Of a DNA stretch of 64,000 bases, positions 10,945 to 21,800 are shown one piece after another. The notes beneath the pieces were generated by a model, which saw only the letters and a list, made by a program, of their open reading frames with translations, made no database searches and had not been told where the DNA came from. Source of the stretch: Mesostigma viride (lineage: Eukaryota > Streptophyta > Mesostigmatophyceae > Mesostigmatales > Mesostigmataceae). The translations under genes were made by a program, and so were the position numbers. Position 1 is the first letter of the stretch. Every line of letters starts with the position of its first letter. Location of the stretch: positions 2,258,619 to 2,322,618 of the forward strand of contig RPFO01000276.1 in the NCBI GenBank assembly GCA_009746045.1, given 5' to 3'.

Positions 10945-13900
10945 GACACCGCCTTTTGGTAGACCTTGCATGACACATAAAAAACCGTGGTTTGCAATCA
11001 CTGTTAAAACTTGTTGTGCTGATGATGCATAATGGTAAGCCACGGAGGCGAAACACTTGTACACTAATTGCTTGGATAATCAAGATGTGTGCAGAGCTGT
11101 GGGTGTCCATACCGGCTCTTTACAGGTGTCCATACCACCTCTTTTGTTTTGGAATTTTGGCACAGTATCGAGAAAGAGGTAATTCCAAAGTTTGCCAATG
11201 ACTGCATGGTCTCGGAGCTAAACCAAGAGTTGTGTGTACGACCCTCATTTGTCGTGGCATGATCCACGTAGGGTCTGAGTACAAGGCTAACCAGGACAGT
11301 CATAATGCGTACACTCTATGCTCCTAGTACTTGTTGATATTGACATATTCTCCAGATTTCTGGCCTGCGCCGGTAGTCGCTTTGATATTGCATTCATTAT
11401 GCTCACGTGATGCATGTCACGATAATATTATACTGTCTAACGTATTAGTTGCATTGAATTGAAGCGTTACTCCGTTGGGAGATCACGTAACACATGTCCG
11501 GTAGTCTGTAATATTAAGGCAGATGGTGCGCAAGGATAGATGGCAAGTAGTGATGAAGGAGACCACCCCCAAGTCTGTGGGGGCTCCGCGTGTGACCAAG
11601 TATGGCATTCATAGCGATTCGGGCCGCGGTGCCCACACCCCTGTAACTAGGACCTAGATAGCTTATACCATCCATTCCATCCCATGTTCCCCTCCCACTG
11701 AGGACTTATGCTCACGTGACGCAGTCACGTGTCTATTAATTAATTAATTAATGTCCGGTAGGGGCACCTCGGGTAACCCGCTACGGTCGGCACAGTGCCA
11801 CCGGCCGCGGGGCCCACAATCCTGCTACCCGTGCTTAGATAGTTTCTTTCGCATGTCATCCATTCCCTTCATGAGGATACTGCTCACGCAGTCACGTGGT
11901 ATTAATTAATTAATTAAATGTCCGTGAGAGGGGGTACATGGTCTATAAGCGTGCTAAGCAACAACCTGCAAATGATGTAAACTTAATAATGCTCACGTGA
12001 TGTTTGTTAATTATAATATTGATAATTGTCTCTTGTTCACGTGGTGCAGTCACGTTCTTATCGCACGCAATTGATAGCACTGTTACGAGTTAACCCACCT
12101 CTATGTGAGAACCTGTACGTCTCCACCGTTGGCACTCGAATGGTACCTATCACCACTAAAGATGATTTAGAGGAATCGTTCGCGACAGCTAGATTGCAAT
12201 GAAGCTTGATACATGTTCAGCTGCAATAAAACACATTTCCCAATTAACACAAGCAACAGCTATTGTGTGGGTCGACAACAACCAACTAACTATGAGCCCA
12301 ACTCGAACGTATCGACGTTGGCTAGACTGCCATTATTGTTCTCACGACAGACCATACATTGAGGTGCTCACAGAACGCTGGCACCAAGGGCAGAGGACAT
12401 ACAGGTAAAAACCATGACATGAGTAGGAACGGGCATGGCATGACTAGGAACGTGTACAGCATGACTAGGAACGGGTATGGCATGACTAGGAAGTAGGAAC
12501 AGGTATGGCATGACTAGGAAAGAGCATGGCATGACTAGGAACGGGCATGGCATGACTAGGAACGGGTGTGGCATGACTAGGAACGTGTACAACATGACTA
12601 GGAACGGGTATGGCATGACTAGGAATGAGTATGTCATGACTCGGAACGGGTATGGCATGACTCGGAACGACCATGGCATGACTAGGAACGGGTACAGCAT
12701 GACTAGGAACGGGTATGGCATGACTAGGAATGAGTATGTCATGACTCGGAACGGGTATGGCATGACTCGGAACGACCATGGCATGACTAGGAACGGGTAT
12801 GGCATGACTAGGAACGGGTGTGGCATGACTAGGAGCGTGTACAGCATGACTAGGAACGGGTATGGCATGACTAGGAACGGGTATGGCATGACTAGGAACG
12901 GGTATGGCATGACTAGGAACGGGCATGGCATGACTAGGAACGGGTGTGGCATGACTAGGAACGGGCATGGCATGACTAGGAACGGCCATGGCATGACTAG
13001 GAACGGGCATGGCATGACTAGGAACGGGTATGGCATGACTAGGAACGGGTATGGCATGACTAGGAACGGGTATGGCATGACTAGGAACGGGCATGGCATG
13101 ACTAGTAACGAGTATGGCATGACTAGGAACGGGCATGGCATGACTAGGAACGGGTATGGCATGACTCGGAACGACCATGGCATGACTAGGAACGGCCATG
13201 GCATGACTAGGAACGGGTATGGCATGACGTGGCCCACGCGCATGTGCGCCCATAATGGCCCCCATGGATGATGCTTTCAGTATTTAGCCGCGCCCAGCCT
13301 ACAATGGGACCTCCCATGGATGATGCATTAAGAATTTAGCCATGCGATGCCTATGCAGGGAGTTACTCTCTGCTGAGATGCCATGTGTACACCAGCTATA
13401 GCCTAGCCACATACCCTCCACCCCATATGTCATGCAGGCCTTCTAGGCCCTCTCCTCAAGCCCCCCCCTGGGTGCCTGTGCTTGTTAAGGAGGCATGAAC
13501 CATCATGGCGGTGCAGGTGCACCTTGTGCACCCAGAGCAGGTGACAGTTGTACATCCTCCACCTGCAGGTTGTAGCCCTGATTGTATTACAAACCCATAG
13601 ATGCCCTTTTCTCAGGGCTATGTGTTACATATGCTCCCAACGGAGCTATCATTTTAATTAATTAATTAATTAATGGCATGACTAGGAACGGGAGTGACAT
13701 GACTAGGAACGACCATGGCATGACTCGGAACGACCATGGCATGACTAGGAAGGAGCATGGCATGACTAGGAACGGGTATGGCGGCCAAGCACGTGGGCGG
13801 GTTCGTGCTATTCGTACCGTTGATGCTGAAGAGTCACAGGTATCGTTGGAACGGAACGGTCCAGGGGTCGCAGGCGGTTCTTCCCGGGACTGATCTTCCA

Positions 13901-14687
13901 GCGCTGCAAGAAAATCACGAACATGTCCCTGGTTGGGTAAAGAAAGCAGGCAAACCCCGACCGGCCGACCGCGTCCCCACCGTGCATGTACCTTGGTAAG
14001 ACGTACGTAAGGTTCTGTGGGCTGAACTGACCGCGCTTCAAGAATATGACGATTTGAAGCCACTATGAAGGTATATGCAAACCATGTCGGCGTCATCCGC
14101 TCGACCCCTCTTACTCAGATATAGTTGGATATGCAGCATAAAAAGCAACGGGGAGAAATTGTCAATGACTATGATCCCCCAACTGTGGGTGTTAGGAAAT
14201 AGAAAAAGCATGGCAGGCATAGCTTGCGTGCAACATTGGGGGTCGGAAATTCTAGTCGGGGGGGTCAGTGGACTCCAACGTGGACTCGAGACTCAGATTG
14301 ATTGATTATTGAGGGTAAACTGCACGACTACAGGCTCTTTGCGCGCGCCACATGTTAAGTAATCATGCCATCAGCTGCCATTTTGAACGCATCATAAGGA
14401 AACCCGTCGGGTTAAAAACTAAGATCTAAACGGCCATCACCACTCGCATCGACGACGAAATTCGGCTAAGTCCAAAGGCAGCCGATACGATTTACGTCGT
14501 TTGCAGTTTTACGCGCCAGCCTTGCGCACGCTGCCGCGCCGCGCCCAGCCACGATGCACTCCCAGCCTTGCGCACTCCCAGCCTCGCGCACTCCCCAGCC
14601 TTGCGCACGCCAGCCTTGCGCACGCTGCGCCGCGCCCAGCCTTGTGCATCGTCTGAAGAAATCAGTGTCTGATGTTTACAAAAACTC
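10945..14687 (-). repeat. Right arm of the foldback element
   Basis: Mirror image of 6339-10080, carrying the same modules in reverse order. The near-perfect identity over 3.7 kb implies very recent formation or arm-to-arm gene conversion. Confidence 0.93.
12411..13231. repeat. 21-bp minisatellite, right arm
   Basis: Inverted copy of the 7795-8615 array with the same order of variant units. The two arrays therefore derive from one copy by inversion or conversion rather than by independent expansion. Confidence 0.97.
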
Positions 14688-14807
14688 GTAATCTAAACGC
14701 GAAACAAAGGGCAGATTCGGATTCAGCACGAAAAGGTACGTCTAGCCATCTCTTCTGAGGGGCGGAACAGCTAGCCGTCACTTGAAACGTGTGGGTAGAA
14801 GGAGCAG

Positions 14808-15979
14808 GCCTTACGAAATTCGTAAGTCCGCCCCTCGCCTCACTGTTTCTCGTGACGGCTACCCCATTATGGCATTCGGTCAGTGAGCCACGGCTCGGAT
14901 TCGAAAACCCATCGGCAGGATGGACTAGGCCTGGGCCCCTCCACCTGGGTGGGCGAGTAGTCTCCTTGGAGCGTGACCTCCTGTACCCTCGGTTACCCTT
15001 TCACAGGCGCAATGACTATGGAATAGTTATCGCCACACCAGGTGATCCGCTATCACCAAGACACCTCCATAACGACTTTTTTCAATACCTGCTGCCATTA
15101 CCCAAACGTGGGTGTAATGCAGCCTTTCCAATCGCTTTGGTTCTGCTCACAGCACACTGCACAGTAGGTCTCTCTTTTAATGACTATCTCACGCCCACGC
15201 CCTGTGCATGTTGTGCCGTGTCTTTCACCTTTCGCAGGTCCAATCTCACCACGCCATGGGGACCTACACGGAACCTACCCGGCCTGGTCCGCTGGAGCCC
15301 TGCAATGACATGAGTCAACTAACACTGGTATCGTGGAATGTCAGGGGGCTGAACACATACGGGTCACACACACCAGGGCAGGGACAGCGAATACCTCGCA
15401 CACGAGAATTAGCAAATGCATTACACACCTTGCTCGAGCGCTACGTGGGCCCCTCGCATGAAATTTGGATAGGACTGCAGGAACATAAAATCCAAGAAGC
15501 TGCCACACGCACCGCCCTTAGAGCTGCTAGAGCACTTGCACCTAGGACAGTTCACCGTTGGGCATGGGCACGCGGTACACAAGGGGGCACTGCCCTCATT
15601 CAATACCGTAAACCTCCCAACCCTACGCTGACATGCCAGGACTGGGCTATAGCTACCGACACGGCGGAGGCTAGATGGCAGGGCCGTTGGACGCGGCAGT
15701 CCATTACATGGGCAGGAAATAAGGGATACATTATTAGTGTATATGCCCCAACCGAGCCAACGGATCAAGCCTCATTCTACCCTTCCCTCTTCAAAATGGC
15801 CGCGGACCTTATCTCACAGGGGTTCGAAATTGCGTTGATGGGCGATTTCAATATAGACCTGGATGAACACCCCCCACACGTGTGCGTGCCCACCTTCATT
15901 AGGATTCGCTGATACTCATTTCCCCTCTCACCTCTTTGGTCCATAATTGGCTAATAAAATATACCCATTTCCCCGAAAA
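14808..15979 (+). mobile_element. LINE copy A, doubly internally deleted (1.17 kb)
   Basis: The first ~470 bp match the 5' region of the intact LINE (14808 onward against 16820 onward, both opening with the palindrome TTACGAAATTCGTAA). The copy then joins the start of ORF1 (near GGAGCCCTGCAATG) directly to the ORF2 start. It keeps about 188 codons of the endonuclease domain, then jumps at GATGAACACCCCC to the 3' UTR (CACACGTGTG...) and ends in CCCCGAAAA. Both element ends survive while the middle is lost. No target-site duplication was found. Confidence 0.88.
15310..15912 (+). pseudogene. Truncated LINE ORF2: AP-endonuclease fragment
   Basis: Starts MSQLTLVSWNVRGL and is nearly identical to the intact ORF2 through GDFNIDLDEHPP. 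It then reads 3' UTR sequence to a stop. It keeps the WN, QEHK, SVYAPTE and GDFN motifs but lacks the LDKIY and SDHYP motifs and the whole reverse transcriptase. The frame stays open upstream to an ATG at 15256 (218 aa). Probably non-functional as an endonuclease because the catalytic SDH is missing. Confidence 0.88.
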
Positions 15980-16357
15980 AACAAAAGAATTTTAATTAAC
16001 TAATTCCCGAGTGTAGTGAACTGTAGTTTTCGAAGCTACCAAACAAACAAAGAAAGTGTAAATAAATATTATTTTCCTGTCACGTGTGCAGCTTTCTCGC
16101 TAACAAACAAAGAAATATTAAATCTCTGGCTGAAAAATGTGCTTTTCCTAGCCGTAAGAGCAGTGCATCCGGCTGGGTTATTGACATAACAAAGTCAACA
16201 AACAAAGAATTATTAAATTTCGCAGCCAGTTCAACGGTTGTTCGGTAACCAAACAAACAAACTAATAATTAATTAATTGGGCGGACACAGTACCACTTTC
16301 AACCAATAAAACGCTAATGTCTAATTCCGAAGGGCCTTTTGGCTGAACTGAATTAAA
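15980..16357. other. AT-rich intergenic stretch with AACAAACAAAGAA repeats
   Basis: Four loosely spaced copies of AACAAACAAAGAA, mostly followed by (T)ATTAAAT, near 16046, 16103, 16197 and 16249. No ORF or known element was recognised. Confidence 0.5.
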
Positions 16358-16450
16358 ACTACCAATGCGAGGGGTGTATAGATTCTCTGCTGCCCTTGGG
16401 CGGCGTGGGACACAACAAGAACAACCACAACAGTACAGTACCGTAAACTT
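16358..16450 (+). mobile_element. Short CAA-tailed retro-insertion, longest head, copy 2
   Basis: Reads ACCAATGCGAGGGGTGTA, then TAGATTCTCTGCTGCCC, then GGGCGGCGTGGGACACAA, then an interrupted CAA tail. Parts of this head recur at 6185-6234, 16524, 23631-23678, 23786-23855 and 25387-25403. It is therefore the best reference copy of the family in this window. Full length and any tRNA-like 5' part are not visible. Confidence 0.6.
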
Positions 16451-16523
16451 CTGTACTACCCCCCCACTGTACGTTCTGTACGTGTTTGTCTCTGTGCACG
16501 CTGCACAGTTCTGCACAGGGAAT

Positions 16524-16770
<247 letters not shown>

Positions 16771-16819
16771 GGGAATGCTACGATGCATGAACCAACAGCT
16801 ACTGAAACGCCAGCTAACG

Positions 16820-17267
16820 GCCTTACGAAATTCGTAAGTCCGCCCCTCGCCTCACTGTTTCTCGTGACGGCTACCCCATTATGGCATTCGGTCAGTGAGC
16901 CACGGCTCGGATTCGAAAACCCATCTGCAGGATGGACTAGGCCTGGGCCCCTCCACCTGGGTGGGCGAGTAGTCTCCTCGGAGCGTGACCTCCTGTACCC
17001 TCGGTTACCCTTTCACAGGCGCAATGACTATGGAATAGTTATCGCCACACTAGGTGATCCGCTATCACCAAGACACCTCCATAACGACTTTTCTCAATAC
17101 CTGCTGCCATTACCCAAACGTGGGTGTAATGCAGCCTTTCCAATCGCTTTGGTTCTGCTCACAGCACACTGCACAGTAGGTCTCTCTTTTAATGACTATC
17201 TCACGCCCACGCCCTGTGCATGTTGTGCCGTGTCTTTCACCTTTCGCAGGTCCAATCTCACCACGCC
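16820..17267 (+). promoter_or_regulatory. LINE 5' UTR / internal promoter region
   Basis: Conserved with copy A (14808-15255) at the nucleotide level with few changes. This is the expected place of the internal promoter of a LINE. A pyrimidine-rich TTTCACCTTTCGCAG at 17235-17249 looks like a 3' splice site just ahead of the ORF1 ATG; whether it is used is unknown. The open frame across this segment is in the ORF1 phase only in its last part. Confidence 0.5.
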
Positions 17268-18875
17268 ATGGGGACCTACATAGATCCGACGACTGCTGAC
17301 AAAGTATCCGGACGGGTCAGATGGAGCCCAGCCATGGATGAACTCGCAAAATCCATGCAGCAGAGACTCCTGGTAGTCCTCATCCACGGCCGCGATGTAT
17401 CCGGTCCTGATCGACGCACCGTCGAGCAGACCATGAGCCAAATAGGGGGCGTCATCTGCGGGGGGGTCAAGAATCAACCTAACATTCACGTCAAATTTTC
17501 TACAGCAGAGGATGCCACAGCAGCACTTACCAAGCACACGGAAGCGGGGAAGAACGAGGCGTTCGTCACGGTGGCGGGCAAGGCACTCCGACTCCGTCGC
17601 TTCACGCCAGCAGACCTACCGTCGGCATACACCTTAACCTTAAACAACGTTTCAGCGCTCTACCGGCACGAGCACATGCTTCGACTCGTCGTCGAGACGT
17701 GGGGGACTGCCTCCAACATTGTAATCATAGAAGATACCGACACACCCCTGCAAAGGACTGCAGGCGACGACCGACGGCGCGTACAAACAGCGGTCATGGG
17801 TTATACCCCCCACTTCGACCCGGCCATGGGAGTCGAGGACAAGGGGGCTGACCACATCATTGGCATGCCAGGCGGCTACTCAGGCAACGCCCCCCGCTGC
17901 ATCCCCGACATCATCACAGTACCTCAAAAGTACGCCAATGCCAGGGGTATTAACTTCATCACCACTCAAGTGAATTACGAGGATCCCGTCTGCGTCAGCT
18001 GCTTTGCCACGAGGGAACACATCAGCAAAGAATGCCCAGAGCGCTCTCGCGCAGCCAGCGCCAAACAGAAGCGGTACGCAGACGCCACCGGTACAGCCTC
18101 CTTAGGCGACAATCGCACCCTCGCCAGTGACCGCGCCAAGACAATCACGGCATGGCTTCTCACCGCCCTGGCCCCATGGGACGCTGTCGCTGCATTGGAG
18201 ATTCCGCGCACCGCCCAGCTTGGTTTGGAACTGACCATGCTGATTTCCTACCCGGCGGAACAGGAGACCGTCCTGTGCCCTCTCAATGAGGCACAGGAAC
18301 CATATCTTCCCAGATGGTCACCCACGGGGGCTGTCGTCAGACGCGGCCCCGCCATGCCGTTAGACATGTTTGCGAACGCCACCACGAGGCTGCGAGACAT
18401 GGGCATGAGCGCGATCGTGACGGTAGACAGCACCACCACGTCCCTGCGTGCGCGGGCCATCGAGCCCACTGCTGCCATCAGATGGCACACCATCCAGATC
18501 ATTATCCCCTGCACGACCACTCACAAGAAGGGTGACGCGCTGCCCCTTACCGGCTGCCGCTGGGCCCCGGTGCAACTGGCCAAAGCGCTGGCCGTGTCCG
18601 GCATCGACATCGACCGGTTCAGGTCCCTGACCCGCCCCTCGACGGGCGCGCCAACGCCTTCAGCCTCAGCCCCACCCACCAGCGACCACGCTCCCAGGGG
18701 CATGCGGGAAGCAGTCCAGGACTCGGACAGCCTGCCCACCGACCTCGACCTCACTGATGCGGAACTCGGCACCTCTGCGACAGTGGGCGCGGCATCAAAA
18801 GGCAAGCGCCCTCACCCCGACGCCAGCCAGGTACGCATGCTCCTGCCCTTGTCCCCCCTCTTCCCTATATCATAG
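17268..18875 (+). CDS. LINE ORF1 protein (CCHC nucleic-acid-binding)
   Basis: 535 aa from the ATG in the good context GCCATGG at 17268. An in-frame ATG at 17220 would add 16 residues, but copy A and the splice-like CGCAG between them make 17268 more likely. Visible: an N-terminal region with two beta-alpha-like segments (LLVVLIHG..., HVKFSTAEDATAAL) that could be RRM-like, and a zinc knuckle CVSCFATREHISKEC at about 242-256. That knuckle is C-x2-C-x5-H-x4-C, one residue longer than the usual CCHC spacing. The C-terminus is Pro/Ser/Thr-rich. Presumed role: RNA-binding partner in the LINE ribonucleoprotein. Its TAG stop is two bases before the ORF2 ATG. Confidence 0.88.
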   Translation: MGTYIDPTTADKVSGRVRWSPAMDELAKSMQQRLLVVLIHGRDVSGPDRRTVEQTMSQIGGVICGGVKNQPNIHVKFSTAEDATAALTKHTEAGKNEAFVTVAGKALRLRRFTPADLPSAYTLTLNNVSALYRHEHMLRLVVETWGTASNIVIIEDTDTPLQRTAGDDRRRVQTAVMGYTPHFDPAMGVEDKGADHIIGMPGGYSGNAPRCIPDIITVPQKYANARGINFITTQVNYEDPVCVSCFATREHISKECPERSRAASAKQKRYADATGTASLGDNRTLASDRAKTITAWLLTALAPWDAVAALEIPRTAQLGLELTMLISYPAEQETVLCPLNEAQEPYLPRWSPTGAVVRRGPAMPLDMFANATTRLRDMGMSAIVTVDSTTTSLRARAIEPTAAIRWHTIQIIIPCTTTHKKGDALPLTGCRWAPVQLAKALAVSGIDIDRFRSLTRPSTGAPTPSASAPPTSDHAPRGMREAVQDSDSLPTDLDLTDAELGTSATVGAASKGKRPHPDASQVRMLLPLSPLFPIS

Positions 18876-18877
18876 CC

Positions 18878-21800
18878 ATGAGCCAGCTCACACTAGTAAC
18901 GTGGAATGTCAGGGGGCTGAACACATACGGAACAAACACAGCAGGGCAGGGACAACGTATACCCCGCACCCGAGAGTTAGCGAATGCGTTGCACAACTTG
19001 CTCGAGCGTTACGTGGGCCCCTCGCACGAAATTTGGATAGGACTGCAGGAACATAAAATCCAAGAAGCTGCCACACGCACAGCCCTTAGAGCTGCTAGAG
19101 CACTTGCACCTAGGACAGTTCACCGTTGGGCATGGGCACGCGGTACACAAGGGGGCACTGCCCTCATTCAATACCGTAAACCTCCCAACCCCACGCTGAC
19201 ATGCCAGGACTGGGCTATAGTTACCGACACAGCGGAGGCTAGATGGCAGGGCCGTTGGACGCGGCAGTCTATTACATGGGCAGGAAATAAGGGATACATT
19301 ATTAGTGTATATGCCCCAACCGAGCCAACGGATCAAGCCTCATTCTACCCTTCCCTTTTCAAAATGGCCGCTGACCTTATCTCACAGGGTTTCGAAATTG
19401 TGCTGATGGGCGATTTCAATATAGACCTGGATGAACACCCCCCTATACGCACAGCGGCCTTCAGCAAACAGATCATGGACCTGAACTTACAGGATGTCAT
19501 CCGCTCACGAGACCACGGGCCCACTTGGCTGGCCACACGTTTAAATGTACGCACTACTCGTCGTCTTGATAAAATCTACATCACACCCGCATGGGCGGAC
19601 CTAGTTTGCTACGCATCGGTCGACCGTTCTGTTAATTTTTCGGATCACTACCCACTCATCGTTACCCTTGCCCATCACACCAACTCCGCCCGGGGCCCCG
19701 GCATTCCCCGCTTAAACAAACAACTACTCGCGGACGATAAGTACTACTTTGAGATCATGACACGCTGGCAGTCGTGGAGAGCCAGCAAGGGTAGCTACAC
19801 CGACTGCTGCAGCTGGATGCAGGAGGGCCTAGCTAACATTCTAGAATTTTCCCAACTGTATTCACAAAATATCCGCCGCCAGAAAGGACAGGACTATCGG
19901 TACTACCAACGCATAGTGAATAAACTCCAAGCGAAGCCTACCCTGTATCAATCGGAACTAACAAAACTTCAAAGAGCTCAGACCGAACTCGACAAACTAC
20001 GTTTCGAGCGTCACACATTAGCACTAGACTCAGAAAATCTGTGGTGGCACCAGGTAGGAGAAAGAATGACCAAAGAGTTCTTTGCTCTGATTCCTACCCC
20101 TAAAGCTCACTCCTCTATCACGGAAATCCAAGACGAACACGGCAGCCACCGAGACATCACCTCCATACTACAGAGTGGTCACCGCTACTACTCAACTCTC
20201 TTTCTAAACGAACCCCATCCTGATTCATCTGCCGCCATGCAAAAAATCCTACATGCCATTCCCCGTCGCCTTACACCAGCTCAACAGCAGGAACTCGATC
20301 AAATCCCCTCCATGGAAGAGGCCACCACAGCTATGGAACACATCAAAACCGGTAGCGCCCCCGGGGTCGACGGTCTGCCTATTGAATTCTGGAAAACGTT
20401 CTGGTCCCTTCTACACATAGATTTTTACGAATGTATTCTTGAAATTTGGCGGCACGGTAAGGTGAGCGGCAGATGGGCTGAATCTGCGCTTATCTTACTG
20501 TACAAAAAAGGAGACAAGACTCTATGGAAAAACTACCGCCCAATCCGTCTCCTTACGGTAGCGTACAAAATCATCAGTAAAATAATCCAACGACGCTTAT
20601 ACACCGTCCTAGACTTCCTCATTGGTCCGGAGCAAGTGGGCTTTAGGGCCAATCTCCACATCAACGACAGCATTACCCTCATCATGGACATTGTGGAAAA
20701 AGCCTGGCGCGACGATATAGAGGGTTTCATATTGTTCTGGGATTTTGAAAAAGCCTTTGACCGTATGTGCTGGGAATACCTAGAACACATTCTAACCGCA
20801 CTAGGATTTGGCCCACAACTCATGACCGTCATTATGGGTATGATCAAATCCCTGGCTTGGTATTTACTAATAGACGGACACAAGTCAGCGACCGGCGCTA
20901 GCTCACGATCGCTACCACAAGGAGATTGCATGTCCCCTATTCTATTTCTCCTGGCCCACGCAGGACTCTACTGGCTACACCAGAACGATCCTCGCATTCG
21001 GGGCTTCCCGACAGGTAACGGTAAAGGTATATTCCAAACGGCTTATGTGGATGACACAACAAATGTTTGTATCTCTCTGCCTGAAGTGCATGCTGTCATG
21101 GATAATATCACTACCTATTCTGTTGCCACACAACAACGATGCAATGTGCTCAAGTCCACGGGACTGCATATCGGCAAAACCAACACCCTACGCTACGCCC
21201 TCCCCAACCTGGCTGTGACCTGGGTCAAGCCGGGGGATCACCACCTTTTGCACAATTGTCCCATCGGCTGCACACCCGAGGGACGCTTGGCTGAACAACG
21301 TTCTTTCATGTATGATGAAACCAACCACGTGGGCAAGCTTGCAGGTGTCCTCCTTACCGCAGGGCGCTGGGGGGCCGTCCACCGCATGAGCCTACGAGGG
21401 CGAACCCTGATCGTCAACCAACTGTTGTTCTCTAAGGTCTTGTATTATTGCCAAGCACACCCACCCAATGATGCCACCACACAGCTCATCCAACGCCTTG
21501 GCAGCAATTTTGTCTGGAAACAGAAAGGCTTAATCTCCCACACGGTCCACGGATGGATCAGCAGAGAGATGTCCTTCATGTCATGGGTGCACGGGGGCCT
21601 CGGGCTCCACAACATACAATGGCGTCTGTGGTCGCTGTATGCTAAACAAGTGATATCCGCTTTTATGGGAGTTAACACACACCCTGGCTGCATGCTTGCA
21701 CGTGAAACGCTAGCCTCTCTTTCCACCCATGCTAGTGGCACCTCGTGGCAACTGGGGGCGGGCATACTGGGCAGCACCCTTATTTCGTACAAAGGACTCC

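Larger units (their letters stand above)
6339..14687. mobile_element. 8.35 kb foldback (giant inverted-repeat) element
   Basis: Arms 6339-10080 and 14687-10945 are reverse complements over 3742 and 3743 bp. The only difference I found is one base in a C-run (six C near 6762-6767, seven in the other arm). A single-copy centre (10081-10944) separates them. The direct repeat GTAAT flanks the whole structure (6334-6338 and 14688-14692), consistent with a 5-bp target-site duplication. No transposase, reverse transcriptase or other recognisable protein lies inside; the long ORFs are read-throughs of a 21-bp minisatellite. It is best described as a non-autonomous foldback element. A recent inverted duplication, or a misassembly of one arm, remains possible. 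Confidence 0.8.

Noticed and set aside
14789-15313. 174-codon ORF over the 5' region of LINE copy A as a gene
   Set aside because: It corresponds to the LINE 5' UTR and ORF1 start; the equivalent frame in the intact copy is not a separate protein.
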